From Enterobacteriaceae endosymbiont of Donacia proxima (lineage in GTDB: Bacteria; Pseudomonadota; Gammaproteobacteria; Enterobacterales; Enterobacteriaceae), in the NCBI RefSeq assembly GCF_012569285.1, contig NZ_CP046198.1, forward strand, positions 250,313-314,312: DNA of 64,000 nt, written 5' to 3'. How positions within the stretch are numbered: the first letter of the stretch is position 1; every line of letters begins with the position of its first letter. Shown here piece by piece: positions 29,328 to 37,918 of the stretch. Both the position numbers and the translations under genes were made by a program. Below the pieces are notes generated by a model, which saw nothing but the letters and a program-made list of their open reading frames with translations, searched no databases and was not told the origin of the DNA.

Positions 29328-30017
29328 ATAATTTAATTTTTTATATTCTATGTAATAAACATTTTTATTTTTTTTTTTTGCTTTATTAAAAAAATTAGTA
29401 TTTAATGAAAATAAATCAAAATTTTTATATATATATTTATAACAATTAGATTTTTTAAAAAAAAGATATTTTTTACTTAAATTTTCTATATTAGAAATAA
29501 TATCTTTTTTATAATTACTGCAATCAGTAACGATATATAGTATTCCATTACTAATTAATTTAGAATAAATAATTTTTAAAAAATCTTTTTTTAATAATCT
29601 TCTTTTTTGATGTTTAATTTTTGGCCACGGATCAGGAAAATATAATTGGATTATTTTAATTGAACAGTTAGGTATCATATTTTTTAATACAAAGTAAACA
29701 TCATAATAAATTAATTTTAAATTTTTAATTTTATACTGAATAATTTTTTTTAAACATTTAACAATTCCTGGTAAATATACTTCTATACCAATAAAATTAT
29801 ATTTTATGTTATTCATAACAATATTAATAATATTATTATCCATACCAAAACCAATATCAATTACTATTGGTAATTTATTATTAAATATTTTATTAAAATT
29901 TATTAATTTATTTTTATAATTAATATTAAAAGAATTAAAATACTTATTAAAAAATATTTGTTTAGATTTTTTTAATTTTCTGAAACGACAATTAAAACTC
30001 TTAATATAAAAATTCAT
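29310..30017 (-). CDS. trmB: tRNA (guanine-N7-)-methyltransferase TrmB
   Basis: 235 residues against 239. It makes m7G46 in tRNA. The SAM-binding region has IVIDIGFGMDNNIINI (usual EIGFGMG; here the final Gly is Asp), IGIEVYLPGIVKCL and the catalytic QLYFPDPWPKIKHQKRRLLK. The N-terminus is lysine-rich but has the family RFRKLKKSKQ. It overlaps hemW tail to tail, since the genes once between them are gone. Confidence 0.94.
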   Translation of the reverse strand: MNFYIKSFNCRFRKLKKSKQIFFNKYFNSFNINYKNKLINFNKIFNNKLPIVIDIGFGMDNNIINIVMNNIKYNFIGIEVYLPGIVKCLKKIIQYKIKNLKLIYYDVYFVLKNMIPNCSIKIIQLYFPDPWPKIKHQKRRLLKKDFLKIIYSKLISNGILYIVTDCSNYKKDIISNIENLSKKYLFFKKSNCYKYIYKNFDLFSLNTNFFNKAKKKNKNVYYIEYKKLNYLNKYF

Positions 30018-30088
30018 ATTTTATATAGGTATTAATTATTAATTAATATATTATCATATAATGATATTTAAAATGTAAAGAAAAATTT

Positions 30089-30328
30089 ATGGTAAAAAAA
30101 ATTTTTTGTATTTATTTTAAAAGTAAATTAGAGCAATTAAATAAAAAAGTATATCATGGTAATATAGGGGATATTATATATAATAATATATCGAAAAATG
30201 CTTGGAAAAAATGGATAATACATCAAACTAAAATTATTAATGAAAAAAAATTAAATATGACAAATAAAAAACATATTTCTCTTTTAAAAAGAGAAATGGT
30301 CAATTTTTTATTTTTAAATAAATCTTAA
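30089..30328 (+). CDS. yggX: Probable Fe(2+)-trafficking protein YggX
   Basis: 79 residues against 91 in E. coli. It has KIFCIYFKSKLEQLNKKVYH with the conserved Cys, NISKNAWKKWIIHQTKIINE, and EKKLNMTNKKHISLLKREMV. YggX protects Fe-S clusters from oxidation and may move iron. It ends at NFLFLNKS, lacking the last dozen or so family residues. mutY, which lies between trmB and yggX in E. coli, is absent. Confidence 0.93.
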   Translation: MVKKIFCIYFKSKLEQLNKKVYHGNIGDIIYNNISKNAWKKWIIHQTKIINEKKLNMTNKKHISLLKREMVNFLFLNKS

Positions 30329-30343
30329 TATTAAATATTTTTA

Positions 30344-30416
30344 TGGAGCTAAGCGGAATCGAACCGCTGACCCTCTGCGTGCAAAGCAGATGCTCTACCG
30401 TCTAAGCTATAGCCCC
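30344..30416 (-). tRNA. alaT: tRNA-Ala(TGC)
   Basis: Cloverleaf with acceptor GGGGCTA/TAGCTCC (one G-T pair), anticodon arm CTGC-TTTGCAC-GCAG giving TGC, and T-arm GGTTCGATTCC. No CCA: discriminator A is followed by TAA. It sits 14 bases downstream of tRNA-Ile on the same strand, the arrangement of an rRNA operon spacer, but no rRNA gene is near. Confidence 0.96.
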
Positions 30417-30430
30417 TATTTCTGTTAAAT

Positions 30431-30504
30431 TAGGCTTGAGTGGACTTGAACCACCGACCTCACCCTTATCAGGGGTGTGCTCTAACCAACTGAGCTACAA
30501 GCCT
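30431..30504 (-). tRNA. ileT: tRNA-Ile(GAT)
   Basis: Cloverleaf with acceptor AGGCTTG/CAAGCCT, anticodon stem ACCCC/GGGGT-type arm with loop CTGATAA giving GAT, D-arm AGCTCAGTTGGTTAGAGC and T-arm GGTTCAAGTCC. Discriminator A is followed by ATT, so no CCA is encoded. It precedes tRNA-Ala as in the 16S-23S spacer of enteric rrn operons. Confidence 0.97.
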
Positions 30505-30639
30505 ATATAAATATTATAGATGTATCATAATTAATTCATATTTATAAATAAAAGTCAATTAAAATATATTTTTTTTCCAAAATACTAACATGTTTTTAAA
30601 AATTAATATAAATTTTTTTTTAGGAGTTAATAACTAAAA

Positions 30640-31977
30640 ATGTTTTTTTATCAAAATTATATTTTTTTGTTAATATTATCTTTATTTATGGTAATATTTT
30701 TTTTATATAAAAAAAATCAAAAAAAAAATAAAAATTTAAATAAAATAATAAAAGAAAATAAAAAATTAGAATTTGAATTAATAAAAAAAATTGAACAAAT
30801 AGAATATTTAAAAAAATTTAAAATAGAAAACACAAATTTAAATAAAATTATTGTAAATAAATTAGAAATAATTTCAGATTTAAAAATTAAAATCAAAGAA
30901 TTAGAAGTTAAATTAACTGATACTATAATTTTTTTTCACAAAAAAGAAAAAATAATTATCAAGAATAAAAATTATTTAAATATAGAATTTAAAAATTTAG
31001 CTAATGAAATTTTAGAAAAAAGTGAAAAAAGAATTAATCAATATAATAATAAAAATATAAAAAATATTATTTGTCCTTTAAATCAAAAATTAGAATCATT
31101 ACAAAATCAGTTACAAAAAAATTTACACCAGGAATCTTTAGAAAGAAATATATTAACTTATGAAATTAAAAATTTACAAAAATTAAATATAAATATTTCA
31201 AATGAAGCTATTAATTTAACAAATGCATTAAAAGGAAATAATAAAATTCAAGGGATTTGGGGAGAATTAGTATTAAATAAAATTTTAGAATCTTCTGGAT
31301 TAAGAAATGGATATGAATATGAAGTACAAAAAAAAATTAAATTAAACAATACAAAAAAAATACAACCAGATGTAATAATTAATTTACCTTATAATAAAAA
31401 AATTATTATAGATGCTAAAATGACTTTGATAGCATATGAACGTTATTTTAATACTAATAATAAAATAAAACAAAAAAAAGCACTAAATGATCATATTATA
31501 GCTATTCGTAATCACTTAAAACTGTTAAGTAACAAACAATATCAATATTTATCTAATTTAGATACTTTAGATTATATTATAATGTTTATTCCTATCGAAT
31601 CTGCATTATCCTTAGCCATAAATTATAAACCATCTTTGTTATATGAAGCTTTAAAATTAAATATTATGTTAGTTAGTCCTACAACTTTAATGATTTCCTT
31701 AAGAACTATAGAAAATTTATGGCGTTTAGAAAAACAAAATAAAAATTCTTTATTAATTATTAATAAAGCGACAAAATTATATAATAAAATTAGATTATTT
31801 GTAGATGATATGTATATTTTAGAAAAAAATTTGGATAAATTACAAATAAGTTATAATTCAGCTATTAAAAAATTATTTATAGGGAAAGGAAATATAATAT
31901 CTCAAATTGAAAATTTTAAAAATTTAGGTATTGAAGTAATCAATAAAATTAATAATAATTTTAAAAATGATAATTAA
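30640..31977 (+). CDS. rmuC: DNA recombination protein RmuC
   Basis: 445 residues against 475. An N-terminal membrane segment (about 8-24) is followed by a long lysine/asparagine-rich coiled coil to about residue 180. The C-terminal nuclease-like domain has NNKIQGIWGELVLNKILESS, PDVIINLPYNKKIIIDAKM and FIPIESALSLAI. RmuC limits inversion at short inverted repeats in E. coli; its exact activity is unsettled. Keeping it in a genome this reduced is notable. The next 640 bases are empty of genes. Confidence 0.93.
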   Translation: MFFYQNYIFLLILSLFMVIFFLYKKNQKKNKNLNKIIKENKKLEFELIKKIEQIEYLKKFKIENTNLNKIIVNKLEIISDLKIKIKELEVKLTDTIIFFHKKEKIIIKNKNYLNIEFKNLANEILEKSEKRINQYNNKNIKNIICPLNQKLESLQNQLQKNLHQESLERNILTYEIKNLQKLNINISNEAINLTNALKGNNKIQGIWGELVLNKILESSGLRNGYEYEVQKKIKLNNTKKIQPDVIINLPYNKKIIIDAKMTLIAYERYFNTNNKIKQKKALNDHIIAIRNHLKLLSNKQYQYLSNLDTLDYIIMFIPIESALSLAINYKPSLLYEALKLNIMLVSPTTLMISLRTIENLWRLEKQNKNSLLIINKATKLYNKIRLFVDDMYILEKNLDKLQISYNSAIKKLFIGKGNIISQIENFKNLGIEVINKINNNFKNDN

Positions 31978-32618
31978 AATAATTTTAAATTATAAAATTA
32001 TATAATATATTTTATATTATTATTAATTTAATAAGTAATATAAAAAATTATAAATAATATTACTAATATAATAATAATTAATATAATTAATATATTAATT
32101 GTATAATTAAATTTCTTAGTTATTATTAATTATAAAATTATTAAATAATATAAGAATTATTCTTATTTTTTATTTAAAATTTATTCCTTTTTATTTTAAA
32201 TTATGAAATAAAAATATTATTACATAAATGAAAAAATTTTTTACAAAAAAATAATAGTAATTTTTTAATATGTTTAAAATTTTTAATTTATAAATTTTTA
32301 AAGTAATAAAATTACTATTTTTCTAGTAAAAAAAATCAATTTGAATAATATTCACATATAAACATATCTATAAAATTAACTAAATTATTTTTTATTAAAA
32401 AAATAAAAAAAATTATATAAATAAAATAATTTTTAAAAAAAATTATTTTTTTAAAAAAAATATATTATTAAGTTTCTCAACATAAATACATACATTAATT
32501 TTTTAAATTTAAATAAAAATAATTGAAATTATATTTTTTATAAATTAAAATATATTAAATAAATATTTTAATATTAAAAATAAATTTTTATAGATAAATA
32601 AGTAAAGAGAAAATAATA
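31978..32618. other. 641-base AT-rich spacer between rmuC and asnS, no gene seen
   Basis: I read both strands and found no open frame or fossil that I can name. pncB precedes asnS in E. coli, so a pncB remnant might be expected, but none is legible. The only structure I see is a 12-bp inverted repeat AATAGTAATTTT (32253-32264) with AAAATTACTATT (32308-32319). The sequence is almost wholly A and T with many short A or T runs. Confidence 0.6.
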
Positions 32619-34022
32619 ATGTGTTTAATTTCTAGTATATCAGAGTTAATAACTGGAAAAATTAAAATTAATAGTATTATATCTATTGGGGGATGGGTAC
32701 GTAATAGAAGACATTCTAAATTAGGTATTTCTTTTATTAATTTATATGATGGATCATATATAAATGATATACAAATTATTGCTAATAGTACATTAAATAA
32801 TTATAAAGATGATATTTTATCCATTACTAGTGGATGTTCTTTAAATGTTACAGGAAAATTAAAAATTTCACTTAATAAAAATATACAAAATTATGAAATA
32901 TATGCTACAAAAATAAAAATTTTAGGTTGGGTAAAAAATCCAGGTAAGTATCCTATTTCTCCCAAAAAACATAGTTTAAAATATTTAAGAAAAGTATCTC
33001 ATTTACGTTCAAGAACAACAATAATAAGTTGTCTAACAAGAATTAGACATAATATATCATTATTTATACATAATTTTTTACATAAAAAAAATTTTTTTTG
33101 GGTTAATACTCCATTAATCACAACTTTAGATACTGAAGGATCAGGTAAAATGTTTAGAGTATCTACTCTAGATTTAAAAAATTTTAAATATAAAAAAAAT
33201 ATGAATATTTTTAAAAAAGATTTCTTTGGTAAAGAATCATTTTTAACTGTTTCTGGACAATTAAATTTAGAAACTTATGCTTGTTCAATGTCTAAAGTTT
33301 ATACATTTGGACCTACTTTTAGAGCTGAAAATTCAAATACTAAACGTCATTTAGCAGAATTTTGGATGTTAGAATTAGAAATAGCATTTACTAATTTAAA
33401 ATCTCTTATAATATTTGCAGAAAAAATGTTAAAAAAAATTTTTGAATATTTTCTTAATTTTCATAAAAATGAAATTATTTTATTATCTAATAAAATAGAG
33501 AAAAATTTATTTAATAAAATTGAAAAAGTTTTATTAAATAAATTTGATATAATTGAATATAATGAAGCTATTAATATTTTACAAAATTCTAAAGAAAAAT
33601 TTTTACATTTTATAAAATGGGGTGATGATCTTTCTTTAGAACACGAAAGATATTTAACAAATAAATATTTTAATAATTCAGTAATAATATTTAATTATCC
33701 TAAAAATATTAAAGCTTTTTATATGTATTTAAATAAGGATAATAAAACTGTAGCATCCATGGATATATTATTACCTGATATAGGTGAAATTATAGGAGGT
33801 TCTCAAAGAGAAAGTAGAATAGATTTTTTAGATAAAAGATTAAAAGAATTAAAATTAAATAAAGATTATTATTGGTGGTATCGTGATTTAAGAAAATATG
33901 GTACAGTACCTCATTCTGGATTTGGTTTAGGTTTTGAAAGATTATTATCTTATATGACTGGTTTACATAATATAAAAGATGTTATTCCATTCCCAAGAAC
34001 TCCATATAATGCAAAATTTTAA
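32619..34022 (+). CDS. asnS: Asparaginyl-tRNA synthetase
   Basis: Class IIb synthetase that charges tRNA-Asn; 467 residues, about the E. coli length of 466. An N-terminal OB-fold has SIGGWVRNRRHSKLGISFI. Class II motif 2 is YTFGPTFRAENSNTKRHLAE, and motif 3 lies in YGTVPHSGFGLGFERLLSYM. FFWVNTPLITTLDTEGSGKM is typical of the catalytic core. A spacer of about 90 bases separates it from the porin gene, as in E. coli asnS-ompF. Confidence 0.97.
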   Translation: MCLISSISELITGKIKINSIISIGGWVRNRRHSKLGISFINLYDGSYINDIQIIANSTLNNYKDDILSITSGCSLNVTGKLKISLNKNIQNYEIYATKIKILGWVKNPGKYPISPKKHSLKYLRKVSHLRSRTTIISCLTRIRHNISLFIHNFLHKKNFFWVNTPLITTLDTEGSGKMFRVSTLDLKNFKYKKNMNIFKKDFFGKESFLTVSGQLNLETYACSMSKVYTFGPTFRAENSNTKRHLAEFWMLELEIAFTNLKSLIIFAEKMLKKIFEYFLNFHKNEIILLSNKIEKNLFNKIEKVLLNKFDIIEYNEAINILQNSKEKFLHFIKWGDDLSLEHERYLTNKYFNNSVIIFNYPKNIKAFYMYLNKDNKTVASMDILLPDIGEIIGGSQRESRIDFLDKRLKELKLNKDYYWWYRDLRKYGTVPHSGFGLGFERLLSYMTGLHNIKDVIPFPRTPYNAKF

Positions 34023-34113
34023 AATTTTTAATAAAATATAAGATAATTTTTTATAAATTTTATTACTAACTTAATTTAAAATAAATGATTATTATTAATA
34101 AGGATAAAAAATT

Positions 34114-35322
34114 ATGAGATGTAATATATTTAAAATTTTAATACCTTTATTATTTTCAATTAGTATTGTTCATGCTAGTGAAATTTATAATAAAAATGGA
34201 CAAAAAATAGATTTATATGGATCTTTAGAAATTACTAAAACATATGCTAATAATGATGCAAATATTGTTAAAAAATATCAAAATACTATATCAAATATTA
34301 TTTTAGGATTTAAAGGAGTAACAAAAATATTTAATAATATTTATGGCTATGCTCAATTTGAATATAGTTTACCAATAAATCAAAAAGAAACAGATAATAA
34401 TATTTTTCCATCAATAAGATTAGGTTTAATAGGATTAAATTTTAATCATAATAATTTTTTAAATTTTGGAAGAAATTATGGAATATTATATGATGCGACT
34501 TCTTATGTAAAAAAAGGTTTATTTTTTACAGATGATTTTATGTATAATAATAATGATAAATTTATGTTTGGAAGAACAAATAATCTTATAACATATAGAA
34601 ATAAAGATTTTTTTAGTTTAATTAAAGGATTAAATATTGCTTTACAATATAAAGGATTATATCTTCCTAAAGAAGATAATAATTATAATAAAAACACAGA
34701 AAGAGATCTTTTTATAGATAAAGAAAAAAATAAAAAGGGGTGGGGGACTTCTATTGAATATAAATTAGGAGATTCTGGATTAAGTTTTATAGGTGCGTAT
34801 TTTAATTCTTTAAAAATAAATAATAAAAGTAATGTAATTAATACAACTTTTTTTGCAAAAGAAAAAAATTTTAATTATAAACAAGAAAATGATAAAAAAA
34901 ATAACTCTATTAAAGCTTTTTCTATTGGGGCTAAATATGAAAAAAATAATATTTATTTAGCTGCAGTATTTACCGAAGCACAGAATTCATTAATATATTT
35001 AGCTGATTATAAATATTTGTTTGCTAATGAAATTAAGAATTTAGAAATTGTTGGTCAATATAAATTTAGTAATGAGTTAAAAACTACTATTTCTTATGTT
35101 CAATCAGAAGGGTATAATATACCTTTAGGTAGACATTTTAATGGAGGCACTATAAATTTTGTTAAATATGTATCTATTGATACAATATATACATTTAGTA
35201 AAAATTTATCTGCTTATATAAGTTATCGCATTAATTTATTAAGTAAAAATAATAGATATATAAATACAAATCATATATTTCATCATAATTTATTTGGAAT
35301 TGGTTTAATTTATAAATTTTAA
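34114..35322 (+). CDS. ompF: OmpF/OmpC-family outer-membrane porin
   Basis: 402 residues against 362 for OmpF. A signal peptide (about 1-21) ends in VHA, and the mature protein begins SEIYNKNGQKIDLYGSLEI, close to OmpF AEIYNKDGNKVDLYG. FGRNYGILYDATSYV and RTNNLITYRNKDFFSLIKGL follow strands 5-6. The PEFGG motif of constriction loop L3 is gone, replaced by a KKGLFFTDD stretch. It ends in Phe (GLIYKF), the signal for outer-membrane assembly. Extra length lies mainly in lysine/asparagine-rich loops. Probably the main route for nutrients across the outer membrane. Confidence 0.93.
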   Translation: MRCNIFKILIPLLFSISIVHASEIYNKNGQKIDLYGSLEITKTYANNDANIVKKYQNTISNIILGFKGVTKIFNNIYGYAQFEYSLPINQKETDNNIFPSIRLGLIGLNFNHNNFLNFGRNYGILYDATSYVKKGLFFTDDFMYNNNDKFMFGRTNNLITYRNKDFFSLIKGLNIALQYKGLYLPKEDNNYNKNTERDLFIDKEKNKKGWGTSIEYKLGDSGLSFIGAYFNSLKINNKSNVINTTFFAKEKNFNYKQENDKKNNSIKAFSIGAKYEKNNIYLAAVFTEAQNSLIYLADYKYLFANEIKNLEIVGQYKFSNELKTTISYVQSEGYNIPLGRHFNGGTINFVKYVSIDTIYTFSKNLSAYISYRINLLSKNNRYINTNHIFHHNLFGIGLIYKF

Positions 35323-35348
35323 TGAAAATATCTTTATTTAAAATAAAT

Positions 35349-35406
35349 ACTAACTATTTCTTAAATTTAAGATTTTTTTTTAAAAAAATCTATAGAGATA
35401 GTTAGT
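35349..35406. terminator. Nested inverted repeats between convergent ompF and gloC
   Basis: Outer arms ACTAACTAT (35349-35357) and ATAGTTAGT (35398-35406) enclose inner arms AGATTTTTTT (35370-35379) and AAAAAAATCT (35382-35391). The structure lies between two stop codons of convergent genes and would form the same fold from either transcript, with an internal U-run on both. It is the best terminator candidate of the window. Confidence 0.6.
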
Positions 35407-35410
35407 TCAT

Positions 35411-36040
35411 CTATTTTAGATAAATATTATTTTTTATTTCTCTATAAAAAGTAGTTTTCTCACCATGTCCTGGTAATATAATAATATCTTTACTTTTTGA
35501 TAAAGATATTATTTTTTTTATAGAATTTATTAAAACATAAAAATTACTTTTTGGCAAATCTGTTCTACCTATATTATTTTTAAAAATAATATCTCCTGAA
35601 ATTATGATTCTATTAAATTTATTAAAAAAAACTATATGACCTGGAGTATGACCTGGACAATGATATACTTTAAAATTAATTTTTCCTATATAAATATTTT
35701 GTTTATTTTTCAACCATATATTATTTTTAAATATACAATATGGAAGATTAAAAAGTTTATTTTGTAATTTTATATTTTTCAACCAAAAAATATCATGTTT
35801 ATGAGAACCGAAAATAGGTATATTTAATATTTTAGATAAAATATACGCTGAACCAATATGGTCTAAATGACAATGAGTAATTAAAATTTTTTTTATTTTT
35901 AATTTATATTTTTTTGATATATTTAAAATTTTTTTATATTCTCCACCAGGATCAATAATTGCTGCATTAAGTGTTTTTTTACACCATATTAAATAACAAT
36001 TTTGATAAAAATTTGTAACAGAAATAATTCTATATTCCAT
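35411..36040 (-). CDS. gloC: Hydroxyacylglutathione hydrolase GloC (YcbL), glyoxalase II type
   Basis: Metallo-beta-lactamase-fold hydrolase that cleaves S-lactoylglutathione; 209 residues against 215. The metal motif THCHLDH is at 55-61, with AAIIDPGGEYKKIL before it, and YHCPGHTPGHIVFF, ISGDIIFKNNIGRTDLP and ILPGHGEKTTF after it. It matches YcbL rather than the longer GloB. It is convergent with the porin as in E. coli, with aspC, normally between them, deleted. Confidence 0.94.
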   Translation of the reverse strand: MEYRIISVTNFYQNCYLIWCKKTLNAAIIDPGGEYKKILNISKKYKLKIKKILITHCHLDHIGSAYILSKILNIPIFGSHKHDIFWLKNIKLQNKLFNLPYCIFKNNIWLKNKQNIYIGKINFKVYHCPGHTPGHIVFFNKFNRIIISGDIIFKNNIGRTDLPKSNFYVLINSIKKIISLSKSKDIIILPGHGEKTTFYREIKNNIYLK

Positions 36041-36045
36041 ATTAA

Positions 36046-37707
36046 TTATTCACATTTTTTCGCTGCTTTAAAAGCTTCTGTCATGATGTTAGAAAAATTA
36101 TTATTATTTTTATTTTTTTTCATAATTTTATTTTCTATTAATTTGACATTAATAGTGATATTAATCATTCTATTTTTACGATCAATATTACTAATTTTCC
36201 CTTCTATTTTTTGCCCTATTTTAAAATATTTTATAATATTTTCAATTTTATAGTTTTTATACTCATTTAATTTAACATTACCTAATATACCATTATTAAA
36301 TTTTAATTTAATATTTTTATTATCTATACTTATAATAGTACCTATTACTAAATTATTTTTTTTATATTCTAAAAAATAATAATTTAAAGGATCTTCTGTT
36401 AATTGTTTAATTCCTAAAGAAATTCTTTCTCTTTCTGGATCTACTTGTAAAAGTATAGCAGTAATGTTTTCATTTTTCTTATATTTATGTATTTCATCTT
36501 CCCCATTATTTATCCATGATAAATCAGATAAATGAACTAAACCATCTATACCTCCTGTTAAACCAATGAAAATTCCAAAATCTGTAATTGATTTAATTTT
36601 ACCATTAACATGGTCACCTTTATTATAATTTTTAGCAAATTCTAACCAAGGATTAATAGTACATTGTTTAATTCCTAAAGAAATTCTTCTTCTTTCTTCA
36701 TCAATATCTAATACCATCACTTCAACTTTATTATTAATAGCTACTATTTTTGTAGGATGTATATTTTTATTAGTCCAATCCATTTCAGATACATGTACTA
36801 ATCCTTCAATACCTTCTTCAATTTCTACAAAACATCCATAATCCGTTAAATTAGTTACACGTCCTATTAATTTACTATTTTCTGGATAACGTTTAGATAT
36901 AGATTCCCATGGATCTTTCCCTAATTGTTTTAATCCTAATGAAACTCTGATTTTTTCTTTATCAAATTTTAATATTTTAACCTTAATATTATCACCTATA
37001 TTTACAATTTCACTAGGATGTTTCACTCTTTTCCATGCCATATCTGTAATATGTAAAAGTCCATCAACACCACCTAAATCAACAAATGCTCCATAATCAG
37101 TAAGATTTTTTACTAATCCATTTATTTCCATTCCTTCATATATAGTATTAAGTAATAAATTTCTTTCAACACTATTTTCTGATTCTATTACTGCTTTTCT
37201 GGAAACAACTACGTTATTTCTTTTTTTATCTAATTTTATAACTTTAAAATCTAATTCTTTACCTTCTAGGTGAGAAGTATCTTTAATCGGTCTAATATCA
37301 ATTAAAGAACCTGGTAAAAAAGCTCTAATATTATTAAGATCTACTGTAAATCCTCCTTTAACTTTACCATTAATAATACCTTTAATATTATTTTTATTTA
37401 TATTAGCTTGTTCTAAAAATAGCCATGCTTCATGTCTTTTCGCTTTATCTCTTGATAAAATAGTTTCGCCGAATCCGTCTTCTATAGTGTCTAATACTAC
37501 ATCAACAATATCTCCTATTTTAATTTCAAGTTCACCTTTTGTATTTTTAAATTGTGTAATAGGGATGTAAGATTCTGATTTTAATCCTGCATCTACTAAA
37601 ACAATATCTTTTTTAATAGAAATAACAGTTCCAGAAACAATTGATCCTAAATTAATAATTTTATTTTTTGATGATTTTTCAAATAGTTTAGCAAAACATT
37701 CATTCAT
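36046..37707 (-). CDS. rpsA: 30S ribosomal protein S1
   Basis: 553 residues against 557. Six S1 repeats are visible; repeats 3 to 5 show [40 protein letters not shown] and [20 protein letters not shown], each followed by an [12 protein letters not shown] end. S1 binds A/U-rich leaders, so it matters for initiating on mRNAs with poor Shine-Dalgarno sites, which are common here. The sixth repeat is the most divergent. cmk, which precedes rpsA in E. coli, has been lost. Confidence 0.98.
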   Translation of the reverse strand: MNECFAKLFEKSSKNKIINLGSIVSGTVISIKKDIVLVDAGLKSESYIPITQFKNTKGELEIKIGDIVDVVLDTIEDGFGETILSRDKAKRHEAWLFLEQANINKNNIKGIINGKVKGGFTVDLNNIRAFLPGSLIDIRPIKDTSHLEGKELDFKVIKLDKKRNNVVVSRKAVIESENSVERNLLLNTIYEGMEINGLVKNLTDYGAFVDLGGVDGLLHITDMAWKRVKHPSEIVNIGDNIKVKILKFDKEKIRVSLGLKQLGKDPWESISKRYPENSKLIGRVTNLTDYGCFVEIEEGIEGLVHVSEMDWTNKNIHPTKIVAINNKVEVMVLDIDEERRRISLGIKQCTINPWLEFAKNYNKGDHVNGKIKSITDFGIFIGLTGGIDGLVHLSDLSWINNGEDEIHKYKKNENITAILLQVDPERERISLGIKQLTEDPLNYYFLEYKKNNLVIGTIISIDNKNIKLKFNNGILGNVKLNEYKNYKIENIIKYFKIGQKIEGKISNIDRKNRMINITINVKLIENKIMKKNKNNNNFSNIMTEAFKAAKKCE

Positions 37708-37808
37708 ATTAGTAACTTTTAAATATATTAAAATAAATATTAACTTAAATCATATTAAGTATTATTTATTATAAAACTCATATATTCCTTTTATGAGAAA
37801 ATTAAATA

Positions 37809-37835
37809 TTATATACATAATATATATGTATATAA
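37809..37835. repeat. AT-only inverted repeat between aroA and rpsA
   Basis: TTATATACATA (37809-37819), a 5-base loop, and its exact reverse complement TATGTATATAA (37825-37835). It lies in the 211-base gap where cmk would be. It could end the serC-aroA transcript or sit in the rpsA leader. The sequence does not decide. Confidence 0.4.
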
Positions 37836-37918
37836 CATTAATAATTTTTTTCTGCAACTATATATAATATATTATTATTTTTAATATTTTTAAATTTCTG
37901 AAATATAAAAATTATAAT

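Noticed and set aside
31978-32618. pncB fossil upstream of asnS
   Set aside because: Expected from the E. coli map, but no collinear PncB text could be read on the plus strand.
37840-37918. Possible cmk 3' remnant before rpsA
   Set aside because: A short YIVAEKNY-like reading could echo the Cmk tail, but it is too short and low in complexity to support.
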